Assembly: GCA_031277535.1 (NCBI GenBank)
Contig: JAITMD010000021.1
Location: 248,001-312,000 of the forward strand
Length of the DNA: 64,000 nucleotides
Direction: 5' to 3'
Origin: Flavobacteriaceae bacterium
GTDB lineage: Bacteria; Bacteroidota; Bacteroidia; Flavobacteriales; Flavobacteriaceae
Shown: positions 8,186 through 17,333 of the stretch, in pieces
How the letters are laid out: every line of letters starts with the position of its first letter
Numbering within the stretch: the stretch's first letter is position 1
Program-made: the position numbers and the translations under genes
Notes under the pieces: generated by a model
Databases searched by the model: none
Told to the model about the DNA's origin: nothing
The model's input: only the letters and a program-made list of their open reading frames with translations

Positions 8186-8764
8186 GTGAAAAAAATAACA
8201 GAACAAGAACTTTCTATACTTCAAGGAGATATTCAAGCACCTTTGAGAGTATTGAGCGTTGCAAATCCAGTTGATTTAGAAATTTTACAAAAAAGATGTG
8301 ATGAGGTAGATCCTGCAGATCCTAATCTTAAAATTCTAATCAGTAGAATGTACACAACAGTATTAGATGAAAGTCAAAAAGGAGTAGGTATTGCAGCGCC
8401 TCAAATAGGAGTTAATAAACGTGTCTTTTTGGCACAGCGATTAGATAAAGAAGGTCAACCATTTGAGTTTTTTATAAACCCAGAAATTATTTGGTATTCA
8501 AAAGTACAGCGTTTAGGTGAAGAAGGTTGTTTGTCTATTCCTAATTTGTACGAACCTGTGATGCGTAGTTTGGTGATTCACATTACTTATTTTGGTTTGG
8601 ATGGCGAACATTATCATGAAGTAGTGGAAGGATATACAGCTGTTATTTTACAGCATGAATTTGATCATTTAAACGGCGTGTTGTTTCCTGATAGAATAGA
8701 GGAGCAAGAACAAAATGAGTATTTTGATGCAGCACCTCAAGTAAAATTAATGTATAAAAAGTAA
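8186..8764 (+). CDS. def: Peptide deformylase
   Basis: This enzyme removes the formyl group from the starting methionine of new proteins. All three motifs are present in the 192-aa product: GVGIAAPQIG (66-75), EGCLSIP with metal ligand Cys115, and QHEFDHLNG with ligands His157 and His161 and catalytic Glu158. The start is GTG at 8186; this gives the normal start before an N-terminal extension of about 45 residues relative to E. coli Def. A TPR-protein gene starts 4 nt after its stop. Confidence 0.93.
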   Translation: MKKITEQELSILQGDIQAPLRVLSVANPVDLEILQKRCDEVDPADPNLKILISRMYTTVLDESQKGVGIAAPQIGVNKRVFLAQRLDKEGQPFEFFINPEIIWYSKVQRLGEEGCLSIPNLYEPVMRSLVIHITYFGLDGEHYHEVVEGYTAVILQHEFDHLNGVLFPDRIEEQEQNEYFDAAPQVKLMYKK

Positions 8765-8768
8765 TATT

Positions 8769-9638
8769 TTGATTGTATTGCGTAGTTTGTCTAAAGTATT
8801 AATCATATTCTTTTTTTTATGTTCTCTTGTATCCTATGCACAGTCAAAAAATACAAAGTATGATATAGATAAGATAGGTTTTAGTTGTCCACCTGCAAAT
8901 CAAGAAATAAAAGAATTGTTTTATACAGCTTTTGAAGCACTGAAAGAACCAGAGCATGTGAATACAGCAGGGAGGATATTGCTAAATATCATAACGAAAG
9001 ATTCAAAAATGTGCGATGCTTATTTTTGGTTGGGCGTAAGTTTAACAGAGCAAGGCAAACATAAAAATGCAGCAATATATTACTACTATGCAGATAGCTT
9101 AGCACCAAAGAGTAATCTGATGTTTAAGCGAGAATTAGCAGAGGCAGCTATACGAATTGGAGTTTATGGATTGGCAGAGCAAAAGTATAAAGAGGTAATT
9201 GAGCAATTTCCTTCTCTTCCAGATGGATTTTTGGGAATGGGAATTTTGGCAACTACGGTAAGCAATGCTTATCCTAATGAAAGTGATAAGGGAATGGACG
9301 ACTTTCAAACTATAGGATTAAAGAATCTTGTTATTGCTGAGGAAAAGTATAAAGCTCAAAAACAGTGGAACAAAGCTAATAGTGATAAAATATACCTAAC
9401 CAAAGCAATATTATTTACTTTAAAGCGTGATTATAAGCAAGCAATTGCTAACTTTGAACAATGCAAAGAAACGTATCTCAATTTAGAGGAATTTAATGCA
9501 AACTATGCTTTGGCTTGTGATGAGTATTACAAACAAACAAAAGATGAAAAGAGCAAACAAGAAGGAATTGAAGCTTTTAATCGGATAAAAGAGAAAGAAA
9601 AGTTGAAAGAAGATTTTGTAAAACGCTTTCAACACTGA
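8769..9638 (+). CDS. Secreted TPR-repeat protein
   Basis: The 289-aa product has a signal peptide (hydrophobic 8-22, cleavage near SYAQ) and helical repeats of TPR type, for example DAYFWLGVSLTEQGKHKNAA and a later KRDYKQAIANFEQCKETYLN. It probably acts in the periplasm or on the envelope as a protein-interaction platform. The start is a TTG at 8769, 4 nt after the def stop; no better ATG gives a signal peptide. Function is otherwise unknown. Confidence 0.7.
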   Translation: MIVLRSLSKVLIIFFFLCSLVSYAQSKNTKYDIDKIGFSCPPANQEIKELFYTAFEALKEPEHVNTAGRILLNIITKDSKMCDAYFWLGVSLTEQGKHKNAAIYYYYADSLAPKSNLMFKRELAEAAIRIGVYGLAEQKYKEVIEQFPSLPDGFLGMGILATTVSNAYPNESDKGMDDFQTIGLKNLVIAEEKYKAQKQWNKANSDKIYLTKAILFTLKRDYKQAIANFEQCKETYLNLEEFNANYALACDEYYKQTKDEKSKQEGIEAFNRIKEKEKLKEDFVKRFQH

Positions 9639-9647
9639 ATCATATAG

Positions 9648-9682
9648 AAAGACAATGTAGTACGAACTACATTGTCTTTTTT
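9648..9682 (+). terminator. Terminator after def-TPR unit
   Basis: A 14-bp stem (AAAGACAATGTAGT with ACTACATTGTCTTT), loop ACGA, then a T-run. Confidence 0.85.
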
Positions 9683-9705
9683 GTTTGATATAATTGGGAG
9701 TGAGT

Positions 9706-9773
9706 CCATAGCAAGTCCATTCTGAGACCATTCAAACTCCATTAAATCTTACAATGTAATGGACTAAGTATGG
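9706..9773. repeat. 11-nt-phased CCAT/ATGG half-sites
   Basis: CCAT occurs at 9706, 9717, 9728 and 9739, exactly 11 nt apart. The inverse ATGG follows at 9759 and 9770, again 11 nt apart. AGTCCATT (9715-9722) and AATGGACT (9758-9765) form an inverted repeat. The cluster lies between convergent genes, 200 nt beyond the response-regulator stop. 11-nt spacing is typical of OmpR/PhoB-family binding sites. Confidence 0.45.
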
Positions 9774-9971
9774 ATTCAGAATTTTAAAAGTAAGCTAACA
9801 TTTAATTGTAGATTGATAAAAGGGGAAAGCTATGGTAGCTTGTTTGTCCAATGGATAAATTAGGCAATACCCTATGCTTTTGCATTAGAAGTAGTTTTAA
9901 ATAAGAGAGCATAAAACCTTTGGTAGGTGTAAATGTAATTATATTTTTAGATCGTATAGAGGTTTTGAAAT

Positions 9972-10649
9972 TTATCTAAGTGATAAATGAATTTCAAAGC
10001 CAATACCTCTCAAACTGATGATACTGATGCTATCGTCGTGCTGAAAGTACTTTCGTAAACGCGTAATAAATACATCCAAACTACGCCCATTAAAGTAGTC
10101 TGCAGATGGCCATAGTTTTTGTAATATTTCTTCTCGAGATATTATTTGACCATTAGAAGTAATTAGTAACAGGAGTAAATCTCGTTCTCTTTCTGTCAAT
10201 CGAATTGTTTCTGTAGGATGTGTAAGTTTTAATTGAATAGGATTAAAGGTATAACTGCCCAATTGATAGTGTTCAATTTTAGAAGTAGCAGTTCGCTTTA
10301 AAATATTTTCTATGCGTAGCTTTAGTTCTTCTGGATCGCAGGTTTTAGAAATGTAATCATCTGCTCCTAATTTTAACCCCATTAATCGATCAATATTTTG
10401 ATTTTTGGCAGTAAGGAATAAGAATGGAAGTGTTGGTGCTATCGCATGTATCTCTTTGGATAGCGTAAAACCATCTTTTTGAGGCAACATAATATCTAAG
10501 ATTGCTAAGTCAAATTGTTTTTGAGTAATGGTATCAATTACTTGTTCAGGTGTAGTAAACCATTGAACCTCAAACCCACAAATAGTTAAGTATTGTTGGA
10601 TAACCATACCATAATCTAAATCGTCTTCTACTAATAGCAATTTATACAT
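9972..10649 (-). CDS. OmpR-family response regulator (RprY-like)
   Basis: The 225-aa protein has a receiver domain (residues 1-115) with the acidic pair Asp9/Asp10, phospho-acceptor Asp52 in LDIMLP, Thr80 and Lys102. A C-terminal winged-helix DNA-binding domain follows (about 125-222; ERERDLLLLLITSNGQIISR and SLDVFITRLRKYF). It overlaps the upstream kinase gene by 8 nt, so the two are co-translated. Its targets may include the divergent outer-membrane receptor gene, whose upstream region holds 11-nt-spaced repeats. Confidence 0.92.
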   Translation of the reverse strand: MYKLLLVEDDLDYGMVIQQYLTICGFEVQWFTTPEQVIDTITQKQFDLAILDIMLPQKDGFTLSKEIHAIAPTLPFLFLTAKNQNIDRLMGLKLGADDYISKTCDPEELKLRIENILKRTATSKIEHYQLGSYTFNPIQLKLTHPTETIRLTERERDLLLLLITSNGQIISREEILQKLWPSADYFNGRSLDVFITRLRKYFQHDDSISIISLRGIGFEIHLSLR

Positions 10650-11970
10650 AGGGAATTGTGATTTTAAAGGTTGTGCCTTTTTGTGGTTTACTGTTGATAT
10701 TAATTTGTCCGTGTAAGGATGTTACAATTTGTTGTACTTGATACAATCCAATACCTAATCCTTTGGTGTTGTGTATATTTCCTTCTCTAACTCTATAGAA
10801 TTTTTTAAATATATCTTGTTGTAGTTCTTTAGCAATTCCGATACCATTGTCACTTATTGTAAAAATATATGTATTGTTGGTCGCTTCTATCGTGCATTGT
10901 ACTGTGGTTCCCCCATATTTTACACTATTCTCTATCAAATTTAATAGAATGGTTTCTACTTTAGTTTTACCCAATGGTATTTCATTAGGAGTGTTCCAAT
11001 GTATTGAAAAATGGGTGTCAGGATATAGAGGTTGCAAATCTTCTATCAGTACTGATAAGTTGGCTTGTGTAAAAGGGGTGTTGTCATTTGCAATAAATGG
11101 AATAAGGGTGTTTTGCAGCCGATCCAGTCGATCAACTTGACGTAATAACAATTGTATGGTTGGTGAGGTGTATTCTTGTAATAAATTGTTGCACCCATAT
11201 TTTAGTGTAGCAATAGGTAATTTGAATTCGTGAGATACATTATCTACCATATTGTATAGATTATCAACCTCTCTTTCTTTCTGTTTGATTGTTCTATAAG
11301 TGATATAGTAAATACAAAGTAGCGATATAGCAATAATGATAGTCAACACAAGTAATGGCATTAGTGAAAGTAAAGCAATACTGCTGATGTTTTTAATGTC
11401 AATGTATTGTTGCTGATATAAAGAAAAGTGGTGTTTATAGTTCTCTATGCTATTTTTCTCTTGCTCATCATCACTGTTTTTACTACTCTCTTGTACTTCC
11501 CAATTAGAGGTGTTTGTTTTATATGTTTTATCTACTTTTCTTGTGGTTTGAAGAAGTGTAATGGGTTGGTTTAGCAATTCTCTTTTGGGATCATACAATA
11601 CAATTTGCGTCAAATCATAACGAATAGCTACTTCGTATTTTTCATTGGCAAACAAGCTATCAATTAAAGAGGTGAAATAAGTTTCTCGTGACTCTGAAAT
11701 AAGTTTGTTCTTTTCTTTAAATTCGTCTAAAGTTGTTGTACCGTGTATTACTTGAAGTAACATCTTGTATTGTTCATTTTCTTTTTTAATGGTAAATTTA
11801 TCTAATACACGTGATTCTTCTAATGTGTCTATTTTCTGATTGACAGTTGATACAATTTCTTTGCATTTTAGCTGATAAACATTATAGATATAAAAGCTCA
11901 TCATTCCCATTAATAATAGAAAGAACGAGCAGAAAATGATAAAATAATCTTTAGACTTTAGTTTTTTCAT
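10642..11970 (-). CDS. Sensor histidine kinase (RprX-like)
   Basis: The 442-aa protein has two membrane helices (about 9-32 and 197-223) flanking a periplasmic sensor domain of about 165 residues. The dimerisation box NVSHEFKLPIATLKYG carries the phospho-acceptor His247. The ATPase domain shows the N box (LLNLIENSVKYGG), DNGIGIA and GLGIGLYQVQQI. It should phosphorylate the response regulator whose gene overlaps its 3' end. The signal sensed is unknown; the sensor region shows no familiar domain. Confidence 0.92.
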   Translation of the reverse strand: MKKLKSKDYFIIFCSFFLLLMGMMSFYIYNVYQLKCKEIVSTVNQKIDTLEESRVLDKFTIKKENEQYKMLLQVIHGTTTLDEFKEKNKLISESRETYFTSLIDSLFANEKYEVAIRYDLTQIVLYDPKRELLNQPITLLQTTRKVDKTYKTNTSNWEVQESSKNSDDEQEKNSIENYKHHFSLYQQQYIDIKNISSIALLSLMPLLVLTIIIAISLLCIYYITYRTIKQKEREVDNLYNMVDNVSHEFKLPIATLKYGCNNLLQEYTSPTIQLLLRQVDRLDRLQNTLIPFIANDNTPFTQANLSVLIEDLQPLYPDTHFSIHWNTPNEIPLGKTKVETILLNLIENSVKYGGTTVQCTIEATNNTYIFTISDNGIGIAKELQQDIFKKFYRVREGNIHNTKGLGIGLYQVQQIVTSLHGQININSKPQKGTTFKITIPYV

Positions 11971-11975
11971 AGATA

Positions 11976-11983
11976 CAAATATA
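11976..11983 (-). promoter_or_regulatory. -7 box of the two-component operon
   Basis: TATATTTG on the minus strand ends 5 nt before the kinase ATG at 11970, so transcription would start at or next to the start codon (leaderless). Confidence 0.5.
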
Positions 11984-12020
11984 ACGTAAAAGTGCCACGC
12001 TAAAAGGAGGATAAATTCCG

Positions 12021-12049
12021 TTAACCGTTCGTTAACCGTTCATTAACCG
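12021..12049 (+). promoter_or_regulatory. Three TTAACCG direct repeats, 11-nt spacing
   Basis: TTAACCG starts at 12021, 12032 and 12043. The last copy ends 20 nt before a weak -7-like box (CACCTTTG, 12070-12077) of the downstream receptor gene. OmpR/PhoB-type regulators bind head-to-tail sites with this spacing, so this is a candidate operator for the adjacent response regulator. Confidence 0.55.
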
Positions 12050-12096
12050 CATTAAAAAGCAGATTCGCACACCTTTGCTTTAAAATTAATTAAATT

Positions 12097-14466
12097 ATGG
12101 TACGTATAGTTATTTTGTGGTGTACTTTATTGTTGAGTGTATTGTTGCAGGCGCAAACAAGGGATACTTCAATTGTAGGGAAAGTAGTAGATAGTAAAAA
12201 TGAGCCTTTGTCTTTTGTAACAGTGGTTGCTAAGGACAAAGAAGGCAAGGCTGTGCAATCTTTTTACACAGACGACAAGGGAAATTATGAAATAGGAAAC
12301 AATAAAGGAATTACACAATTGGAGTTTTCTTATGTAGGCTTTCAATCTATAGAGGTAAATGTAGAAAAAGAGGTGACACCTCTTATAACATTACAAGAAG
12401 ATGTTGCTGTGTTGGATGAAGTAGTAGTAAAGGCTAAACGCCCTACTATTAAAAGGGAAATAGATCGATTAGTATTTAATGTACAGGATACTCCACTGGC
12501 TACTACTAATGCATGGGACATTGTGAAGCAGACACCAGGAGTTACCTCTATAGGGGATAATCTTAGTATCAGAGGGAGTCAGAGTATTTTGGTGACTATA
12601 AACGATAAGAAGGTAATGCTGACTGGTGATCAATTGAAGGAAATGTTAGAAGGAACAGATGGAACACAAGTAGAAGCAGTAGAGGTAATTACTAACCCAC
12701 CAGCTAAATATGAAGCTCAAGGAAATGCTGTCTTGAATATTAAATTAAAGAAAAATGTAAGTCTTGGGTATAAAGGAAGTATTTCGGATCGTTTTAAACA
12801 AACAACTTATGCTTATAATACACTGAGTACACAGCATACTTATTCAGGTGAAAAAATTAATCTATCTGGAAATTATTCTTTTGCACAAGGAGAAACAGTG
12901 AGGTATAATGAGGACAATGTGATTTATCAAAATGGCGAGCGTTGGAGTAGTGATATGATACGCAAAAATAGATTTGCAGGTAGACATAATTTTCAAGCAG
13001 AAATGGATGTGAAACTTGATAGTACGTTAACCTTGACTATTGGAACTAATGGATACATCAATACAAAAACAAAAGGAGATTATGTGATACCGACTTTAAT
13101 CTATAATAAAGAAGATGTGGTAGAATCTTATTATACTACTTTTAATAAGAAGCGTGCTAATATGGATACTTATACAGGGTACTTCTTGTTGGATAAAAAA
13201 TTTAGTACAGATAAATCGTTGTTGTGGTCTTCTTATTTTACGTATGATAATCAATCTGATAATCAAGAGGTTTTGACCACCCTTAATTTTAAGGAACAAA
13301 AACCAGAAGAACGTTTTTTTGCCACACAAGACAATCAACGTACTCGTTTAGGTGTTTCAGGAATAGATTATACAATAGATAAAGAAACAAGTAAATGGGA
13401 GTTAGGAGGGAAGTATAGTATTGTGAAGGCTTTGTATGCATTGAACTTTATGGAGAAAGAGCAAGGTGATTTGGTGTACAAGAAGGAAAAGAGTAATCTT
13501 TTTGATTATCAGGAAATTAATTGGGCGGGATATATTTCGTATACCAAACAATGGAAAAAATGGCAAGTAAAAGGAGGATTGAGAGGTGAGTACACAGAGA
13601 TTCAAACACAAAGTAGTGGAATAGGAAACAAACAACAGTCATATTTTAAATTGTTTCCAACAGCATATGTTAAGTATGATGTAACAGAACAACAACAATT
13701 GAGCTTTTCTTATGGTAAACGTATTAACCGTCCATCGTATTCATGGATGAATCCAGCGAAGAGTTATTACAACTTGTTTTCTTACTTTCAAGGGGATCCT
13801 GATTTAAAACCAGCAATTAGTCATAACTTCAGTTTGAATTATAATTTTAATGAACTCAATATTGAATTTTTCTATAATAGAGAATTAAATCCTTCAATGG
13901 AAATATCATACCAAGAAGATTCTACAAATATGTTGATCTATCACTATACCAATATTGATAAAAGACAATTGATAGGAATGATAGCTAACTATTCGTATCA
14001 GATTTTACCTATATGGTTTGTGAATACTTTTCTGTATTTGCAACAACAAGAAGATTATTATTATGGTATAGACAAGAAATTGTATAAAAATGATGCTTTG
14101 GTTTTTGGAGGTCGTTTAAATACAGCTGTGGATATTGACAAAACAACTAATTGGAAAGCAATGATTACGTATAATTTTTATACTCCTACTGTACAAGGGA
14201 CATTTAAAATTGGAGGATACCAACGAACTGATTTTATCATGAGTAGAGATTTTATAAAGAATAGGCTATCTGCTAATTTGTATGTCTATAATATTTTTGG
14301 AAGTGATAGACAGATTATTAGTACAAAATACGCTAATCAGAATAATTATTTTAAAGATTATGATGATACACAAGGATTTGCTATTTCTCTAAAATATAAT
14401 TTAGGAAATCAAAAAGTAAAATACAGCAGTAAAGAGTTGAATATGGAAGAAAAAGACCGCTTATAA
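12097..14466 (+). CDS. TonB-dependent-receptor-like outer-membrane beta-barrel protein
   Basis: The 789-aa protein has a signal peptide (1-19), then a carboxypeptidase-like regulatory domain (about 24-105; IVGKVVDSKNEPLSFVTVVA), a plug-like region (about 120-215; PGVTSIGDNLSIRGSQSILV and VEVITNPPAKYEAQGNAVLN) and a long C-terminal barrel. This architecture matches the 'outer membrane beta-barrel protein' group related to TonB receptors. No SusD partner lies next to it, so sugar uptake is not supported. It is divergent from the two-component operon, and 11-nt repeats upstream suggest control by that system. Confidence 0.85.
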   Translation: MVRIVILWCTLLLSVLLQAQTRDTSIVGKVVDSKNEPLSFVTVVAKDKEGKAVQSFYTDDKGNYEIGNNKGITQLEFSYVGFQSIEVNVEKEVTPLITLQEDVAVLDEVVVKAKRPTIKREIDRLVFNVQDTPLATTNAWDIVKQTPGVTSIGDNLSIRGSQSILVTINDKKVMLTGDQLKEMLEGTDGTQVEAVEVITNPPAKYEAQGNAVLNIKLKKNVSLGYKGSISDRFKQTTYAYNTLSTQHTYSGEKINLSGNYSFAQGETVRYNEDNVIYQNGERWSSDMIRKNRFAGRHNFQAEMDVKLDSTLTLTIGTNGYINTKTKGDYVIPTLIYNKEDVVESYYTTFNKKRANMDTYTGYFLLDKKFSTDKSLLWSSYFTYDNQSDNQEVLTTLNFKEQKPEERFFATQDNQRTRLGVSGIDYTIDKETSKWELGGKYSIVKALYALNFMEKEQGDLVYKKEKSNLFDYQEINWAGYISYTKQWKKWQVKGGLRGEYTEIQTQSSGIGNKQQSYFKLFPTAYVKYDVTEQQQLSFSYGKRINRPSYSWMNPAKSYYNLFSYFQGDPDLKPAISHNFSLNYNFNELNIEFFYNRELNPSMEISYQEDSTNMLIYHYTNIDKRQLIGMIANYSYQILPIWFVNTFLYLQQQEDYYYGIDKKLYKNDALVFGGRLNTAVDIDKTTNWKAMITYNFYTPTVQGTFKIGGYQRTDFIMSRDFIKNRLSANLYVYNIFGSDRQIISTKYANQNNYFKDYDDTQGFAISLKYNLGNQKVKYSSKELNMEEKDRL

Positions 14467-14616
14467 GCATTGGGTTACATTTAGTTAATGCTTAGGTAAA
14501 GAATCAGATACTACCTGGGGTAAAACGTTATTATTTCTTTACTTGTTCACAAGCACAGGATAATAGATAATACAGAGGAGGTAGTTTTGTTCTATTAATC
14601 AACTAAGAGTAGTAGA

Positions 14617-14730
14617 ATGAAAAAAATACAATTAGTTGATTTGGTTTGTGCAATATTGTATAGTGCACAAGTAATGGCTTAAAACCACGCAGACTTCCAT
14701 CCAAGGGATCGTTTTGCAAGATAATGTTAG
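14617..14730 (+). pseudogene. Possible remnant of a small secreted protein
   Basis: From ATG 14617 the frame reads a signal-peptide-like MKKIQLVDLVCAILYSAQVMA, then TAA, then continues NHADFHPRDRFAR before a second stop. A single change of the TAA to CAA would give a cleavage site followed by Gln, as in many Bacteroidota exported proteins. I infer a decayed gene, but it is too short to name and could be chance. Confidence 0.25.
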
Positions 14731-14740
14731 GTAACAAAGA

Positions 14741-14768
14741 AAAGATAGTCTTTAGAGGCTATCTTTTT
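14741..14768 (+). terminator. Terminator-like hairpin
   Basis: Stem AAAGATAG with CTATCTTT followed by TT, between the receptor region and the SLC13 gene. Confidence 0.5.
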
Positions 14769-14839
14769 GCGATTATATCAGTTGTGAAGGTGGCTTATTG
14801 CACTTAAAAGTTGTAATTTTAACAGTTAAATGTTTGATT

Positions 14840-16309
14840 ATGGAATTTGATTACTTTGACAAGATTAGAAAAATCAGAACAGGTATCCGCTTTTATAGTG
14901 AATTGTTGATAGAAGCCTCTTGGAATGTGTGGAATATCAAAACACGTATTGGTATTTTCTTCTTTTCATTAGTTGCTGCTTTGGCAGGAACGTATTTTTT
15001 ATCACCTGAAGTATTTTCAGAGGCACAGCGCTATACTATGTTTATTTTAATATTCTCAATTCTCTTGTGGGCAACTGAAGCTATTCCGCCTTTTGCTGTA
15101 GGAATTATGATTATTGGTTTCTTGGTTTACACCATGGGAAATATGGAAGGCGCAACAATTTCTCCTCAAGAGATATCTGCCACTTGGTCCGATAGTGTGA
15201 TATGGATATTTTTAGGAGGATTCTTTTTGAGTGAAGGGATGCGTAAAACTAATTTAGACTTGTCGTTGTTTAAAAAAACAATAGCAATATTCGGGTCTAA
15301 TCCTAATAAGCTTGTTTTAGGAATTATTATAGTTACATCTATTCTATCCTTGATTATATCTAATACGGCAACTGCAGCTATGGTTTTAGCATCTGTAATG
15401 CCATTAATTGATAGAGAGGGAAAAGATTCTTTAATGTCTAAGGCTATTTTAATTAGTATTCCTGCAGCAGCAACATTTGCAGGTATGATGAGTATGGTGT
15501 CGAGTCCTCCTAATTTAATTGTAGTAAACGTTTTAAAATCAAAAGGGTTTGATGTGACTTTTACCCAATGGTTATTATTAGGTTTTGTACCAGCTGTAGT
15601 GCTTTTAGCAAGTTTTTGGTATGCTGTAGTTAGAAAGTATACTTCAAAAGTAAAAGGGTTGGATGTTTCTTTTGTAAATAAAGCATTAGATATGACTAAT
15701 AGTATGAGACTGCAACGTTTAGCGGTTATTATTATTTTAGTTATTACGGTAGGAATGTGGATGTTGGGAAACAAATATCACATACCTACAGCAGGGGCAG
15801 CAATGATTCCAATTATGTTTTTGCCTATGTTGGGAATTATTACAGCAGAAGATGTGCGTAAACTGCCTTGGGATACATTAATGCTGGTTGCAGGAGGTTT
15901 ATCACTGGGGATTGCCATAAAAGAATTATTAGCACCTTACTATTCTCAGTTTTTGGCAGGTATGGAATTCAATATGATTGTGATGATGATTGTGTTTGCA
16001 GTGGTTACTGTATTGTTTTCAAATATAATGAGTAGTACAGCTACAGCTACCATATTAATTAATATTGCTGCCATTGTATTACCCGCAAATCAATTGTTGC
16101 CAATTGGACTGGTTATAGGATTGTGTTCATCATGTGGTTTATTCTTACCTGTATCAACTCCTCCCAATGCAATAGTATTTGGAACGGGAATGCTGAAACA
16201 AAAAGACTTTGCTCTTGGAGGAATCTTTGGTGCTGTGATAGGAACAATCATTATTATTTTATGGGTATTGTTCTTGCAACATTTTACAGGCTTCTTTGAA
16301 GCGATTTAA
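14840..16309 (+). CDS. SLC13/DASS-family anion symporter
   Basis: This 489-aa inner-membrane carrier has about 11-12 hydrophobic segments. The two family hallmarks are present: ISNTATAAMVLA plus SSPPNLIVVN in the first half, and SSTATATILIN plus VSTPPNAIVFGTG in the second; the SNT/SST and PPN elements form the substrate and sodium sites. Substrates of the family are dicarboxylates, citrate or sulfate; which one cannot be told. The ATG at 14840 is preferred over one 14 codons upstream. A strong terminator follows. Confidence 0.88.
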   Translation: MEFDYFDKIRKIRTGIRFYSELLIEASWNVWNIKTRIGIFFFSLVAALAGTYFLSPEVFSEAQRYTMFILIFSILLWATEAIPPFAVGIMIIGFLVYTMGNMEGATISPQEISATWSDSVIWIFLGGFFLSEGMRKTNLDLSLFKKTIAIFGSNPNKLVLGIIIVTSILSLIISNTATAAMVLASVMPLIDREGKDSLMSKAILISIPAAATFAGMMSMVSSPPNLIVVNVLKSKGFDVTFTQWLLLGFVPAVVLLASFWYAVVRKYTSKVKGLDVSFVNKALDMTNSMRLQRLAVIIILVITVGMWMLGNKYHIPTAGAAMIPIMFLPMLGIITAEDVRKLPWDTLMLVAGGLSLGIAIKELLAPYYSQFLAGMEFNMIVMMIVFAVVTVLFSNIMSSTATATILINIAAIVLPANQLLPIGLVIGLCSSCGLFLPVSTPPNAIVFGTGMLKQKDFALGGIFGAVIGTIIIILWVLFLQHFTGFFEAI

Positions 16310-16332
16310 CTCTGTTTATTGCTATTCAGTAT

Positions 16333-16376
16333 AAAACAACGAGGCATATTCAATTAGAATATGCCTCGTTGTTTTT
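16333..16376. terminator. Bidirectional terminator
   Basis: A ~19-bp perfect stem around AACGAGGCATATTC / GAATATGCCTCGTT with A-run before and T-run after, between convergent SLC13 and GDPD genes. Confidence 0.9.
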
Positions 16377-16395
16377 ATGATGTGATTGAAATAAA

Positions 16396-17142
16396 TTAGA
16401 TTCTTTCTGGAAAGTTTGTTATGATACCATCAACTTTTAGATCTTTAATATGTTGAATATCTTTCGGATCATTCACAGTCCAAGGGTATATTTTTAAGTC
16501 AGCTTGTTTGATTTTACTTACATTCTGTTCATTTAGTTTTTTGAAGTAAGGGTTGATTGCTACAGCTTTTACTTTGTGTGCAAATTCAATAGCATCAGCA
16601 GGTTCTTTTTCAGTAAGTACTGCAATGTCAATAGAGTTGTTTGCTTTGCGCATTAATTCTAATTCATCCCATTTAAAGCTTGAGATAATGAAGTTAGCAT
16701 TTGTCCAGCCTTTCTTTTTGAATGCTTCAATAACTTTTGCAGTTGGCTCGGCTGTATTAGAACCTTTTAATTCAATGTTTAAAACAGCTTTTTTGTCAAT
16801 AGCTTCAATTATTTCTTCTAATGTAGGGATTTGGTATTTCTCGTCTATTAGGAGTTTTTTTAATTCCGCCTTTGTATAACTTTCAATATTTCCGGTGCCA
16901 TTTGTTTTGCGTTCTAATTGATCGTCGTGGAAAACCATTAAGGCTCCATCTTTTACAACAAATACATCTATTTCAATTACATCACATTGCAATTCTACAG
17001 CTTTTTTGATAGACTCTACTGTATTTTCAGATACGTGGCCCATTGCTCCACGATGCCCTATGCGTAATACTTTATTATCTTGTGCAAATGTTAGTGAGCT
17101 CATAGCTAAACATAAGATTAAAAGTCTTTTTTGGAATTTCAT
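16396..17142 (-). CDS. Secreted glycerophosphodiester phosphodiesterase
   Basis: The 248-aa protein has a signal peptide (1-20, cleavage near TFAQ) and the GDPD barrel. The catalytic block is RIGHRGAMGHVSENT (His29 and Arg30 of HRG), then CDVIEIDVFVVKDG with the metal-binding Glu/Asp, and MVFHDDQLERKT. It should cleave glycerophosphodiesters to glycerol-3-phosphate and an alcohol in the periplasm. The C-terminal KIYPWTVNDP block is also typical. It is a single gene ending at a shared terminator. Confidence 0.9.
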   Translation of the reverse strand: MKFQKRLLILCLAMSSLTFAQDNKVLRIGHRGAMGHVSENTVESIKKAVELQCDVIEIDVFVVKDGALMVFHDDQLERKTNGTGNIESYTKAELKKLLIDEKYQIPTLEEIIEAIDKKAVLNIELKGSNTAEPTAKVIEAFKKKGWTNANFIISSFKWDELELMRKANNSIDIAVLTEKEPADAIEFAHKVKAVAINPYFKKLNEQNVSKIKQADLKIYPWTVNDPKDIQHIKDLKVDGIITNFPERI

Positions 17143-17297
17143 TGTATTGTTTGTTTAAGATTTTCGCAAAGATGAAGGATTAATATTGTTTCAACTTTAT
17201 CTTAAGATTATTGTTATGTAAATAAAACCTTATTTGATGAGGTTGTATCAAGTACTGTGAAATAATAAAAAAGACTATTGGTTAATAGTTGAAAGAT

Positions 17298-17327
17298 AAA
17301 AAAAGCTGCTCATTTCTGAACAGCTTA
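17298..17327 (-). terminator. Terminator of rimO
   Basis: On the minus strand, stem AAGCTGTTCA with TGAGCAGCTT (one G-T pair) followed by seven T, just after the rimO stop. Confidence 0.85.
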
Positions 17328-17333
17328 AGTATA

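Larger units (their letters stand above)
14467..14839. other. Gap with gene remnant and terminator
   Basis: This stretch holds an 8-bp hairpin just after the receptor stop (TAAGCATT with AATGCTTA, 14465-14494), a possible broken secreted-protein gene at 14617, and a terminator-like hairpin at 14741-14766. Nothing else is recognisable. Confidence 0.4.
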
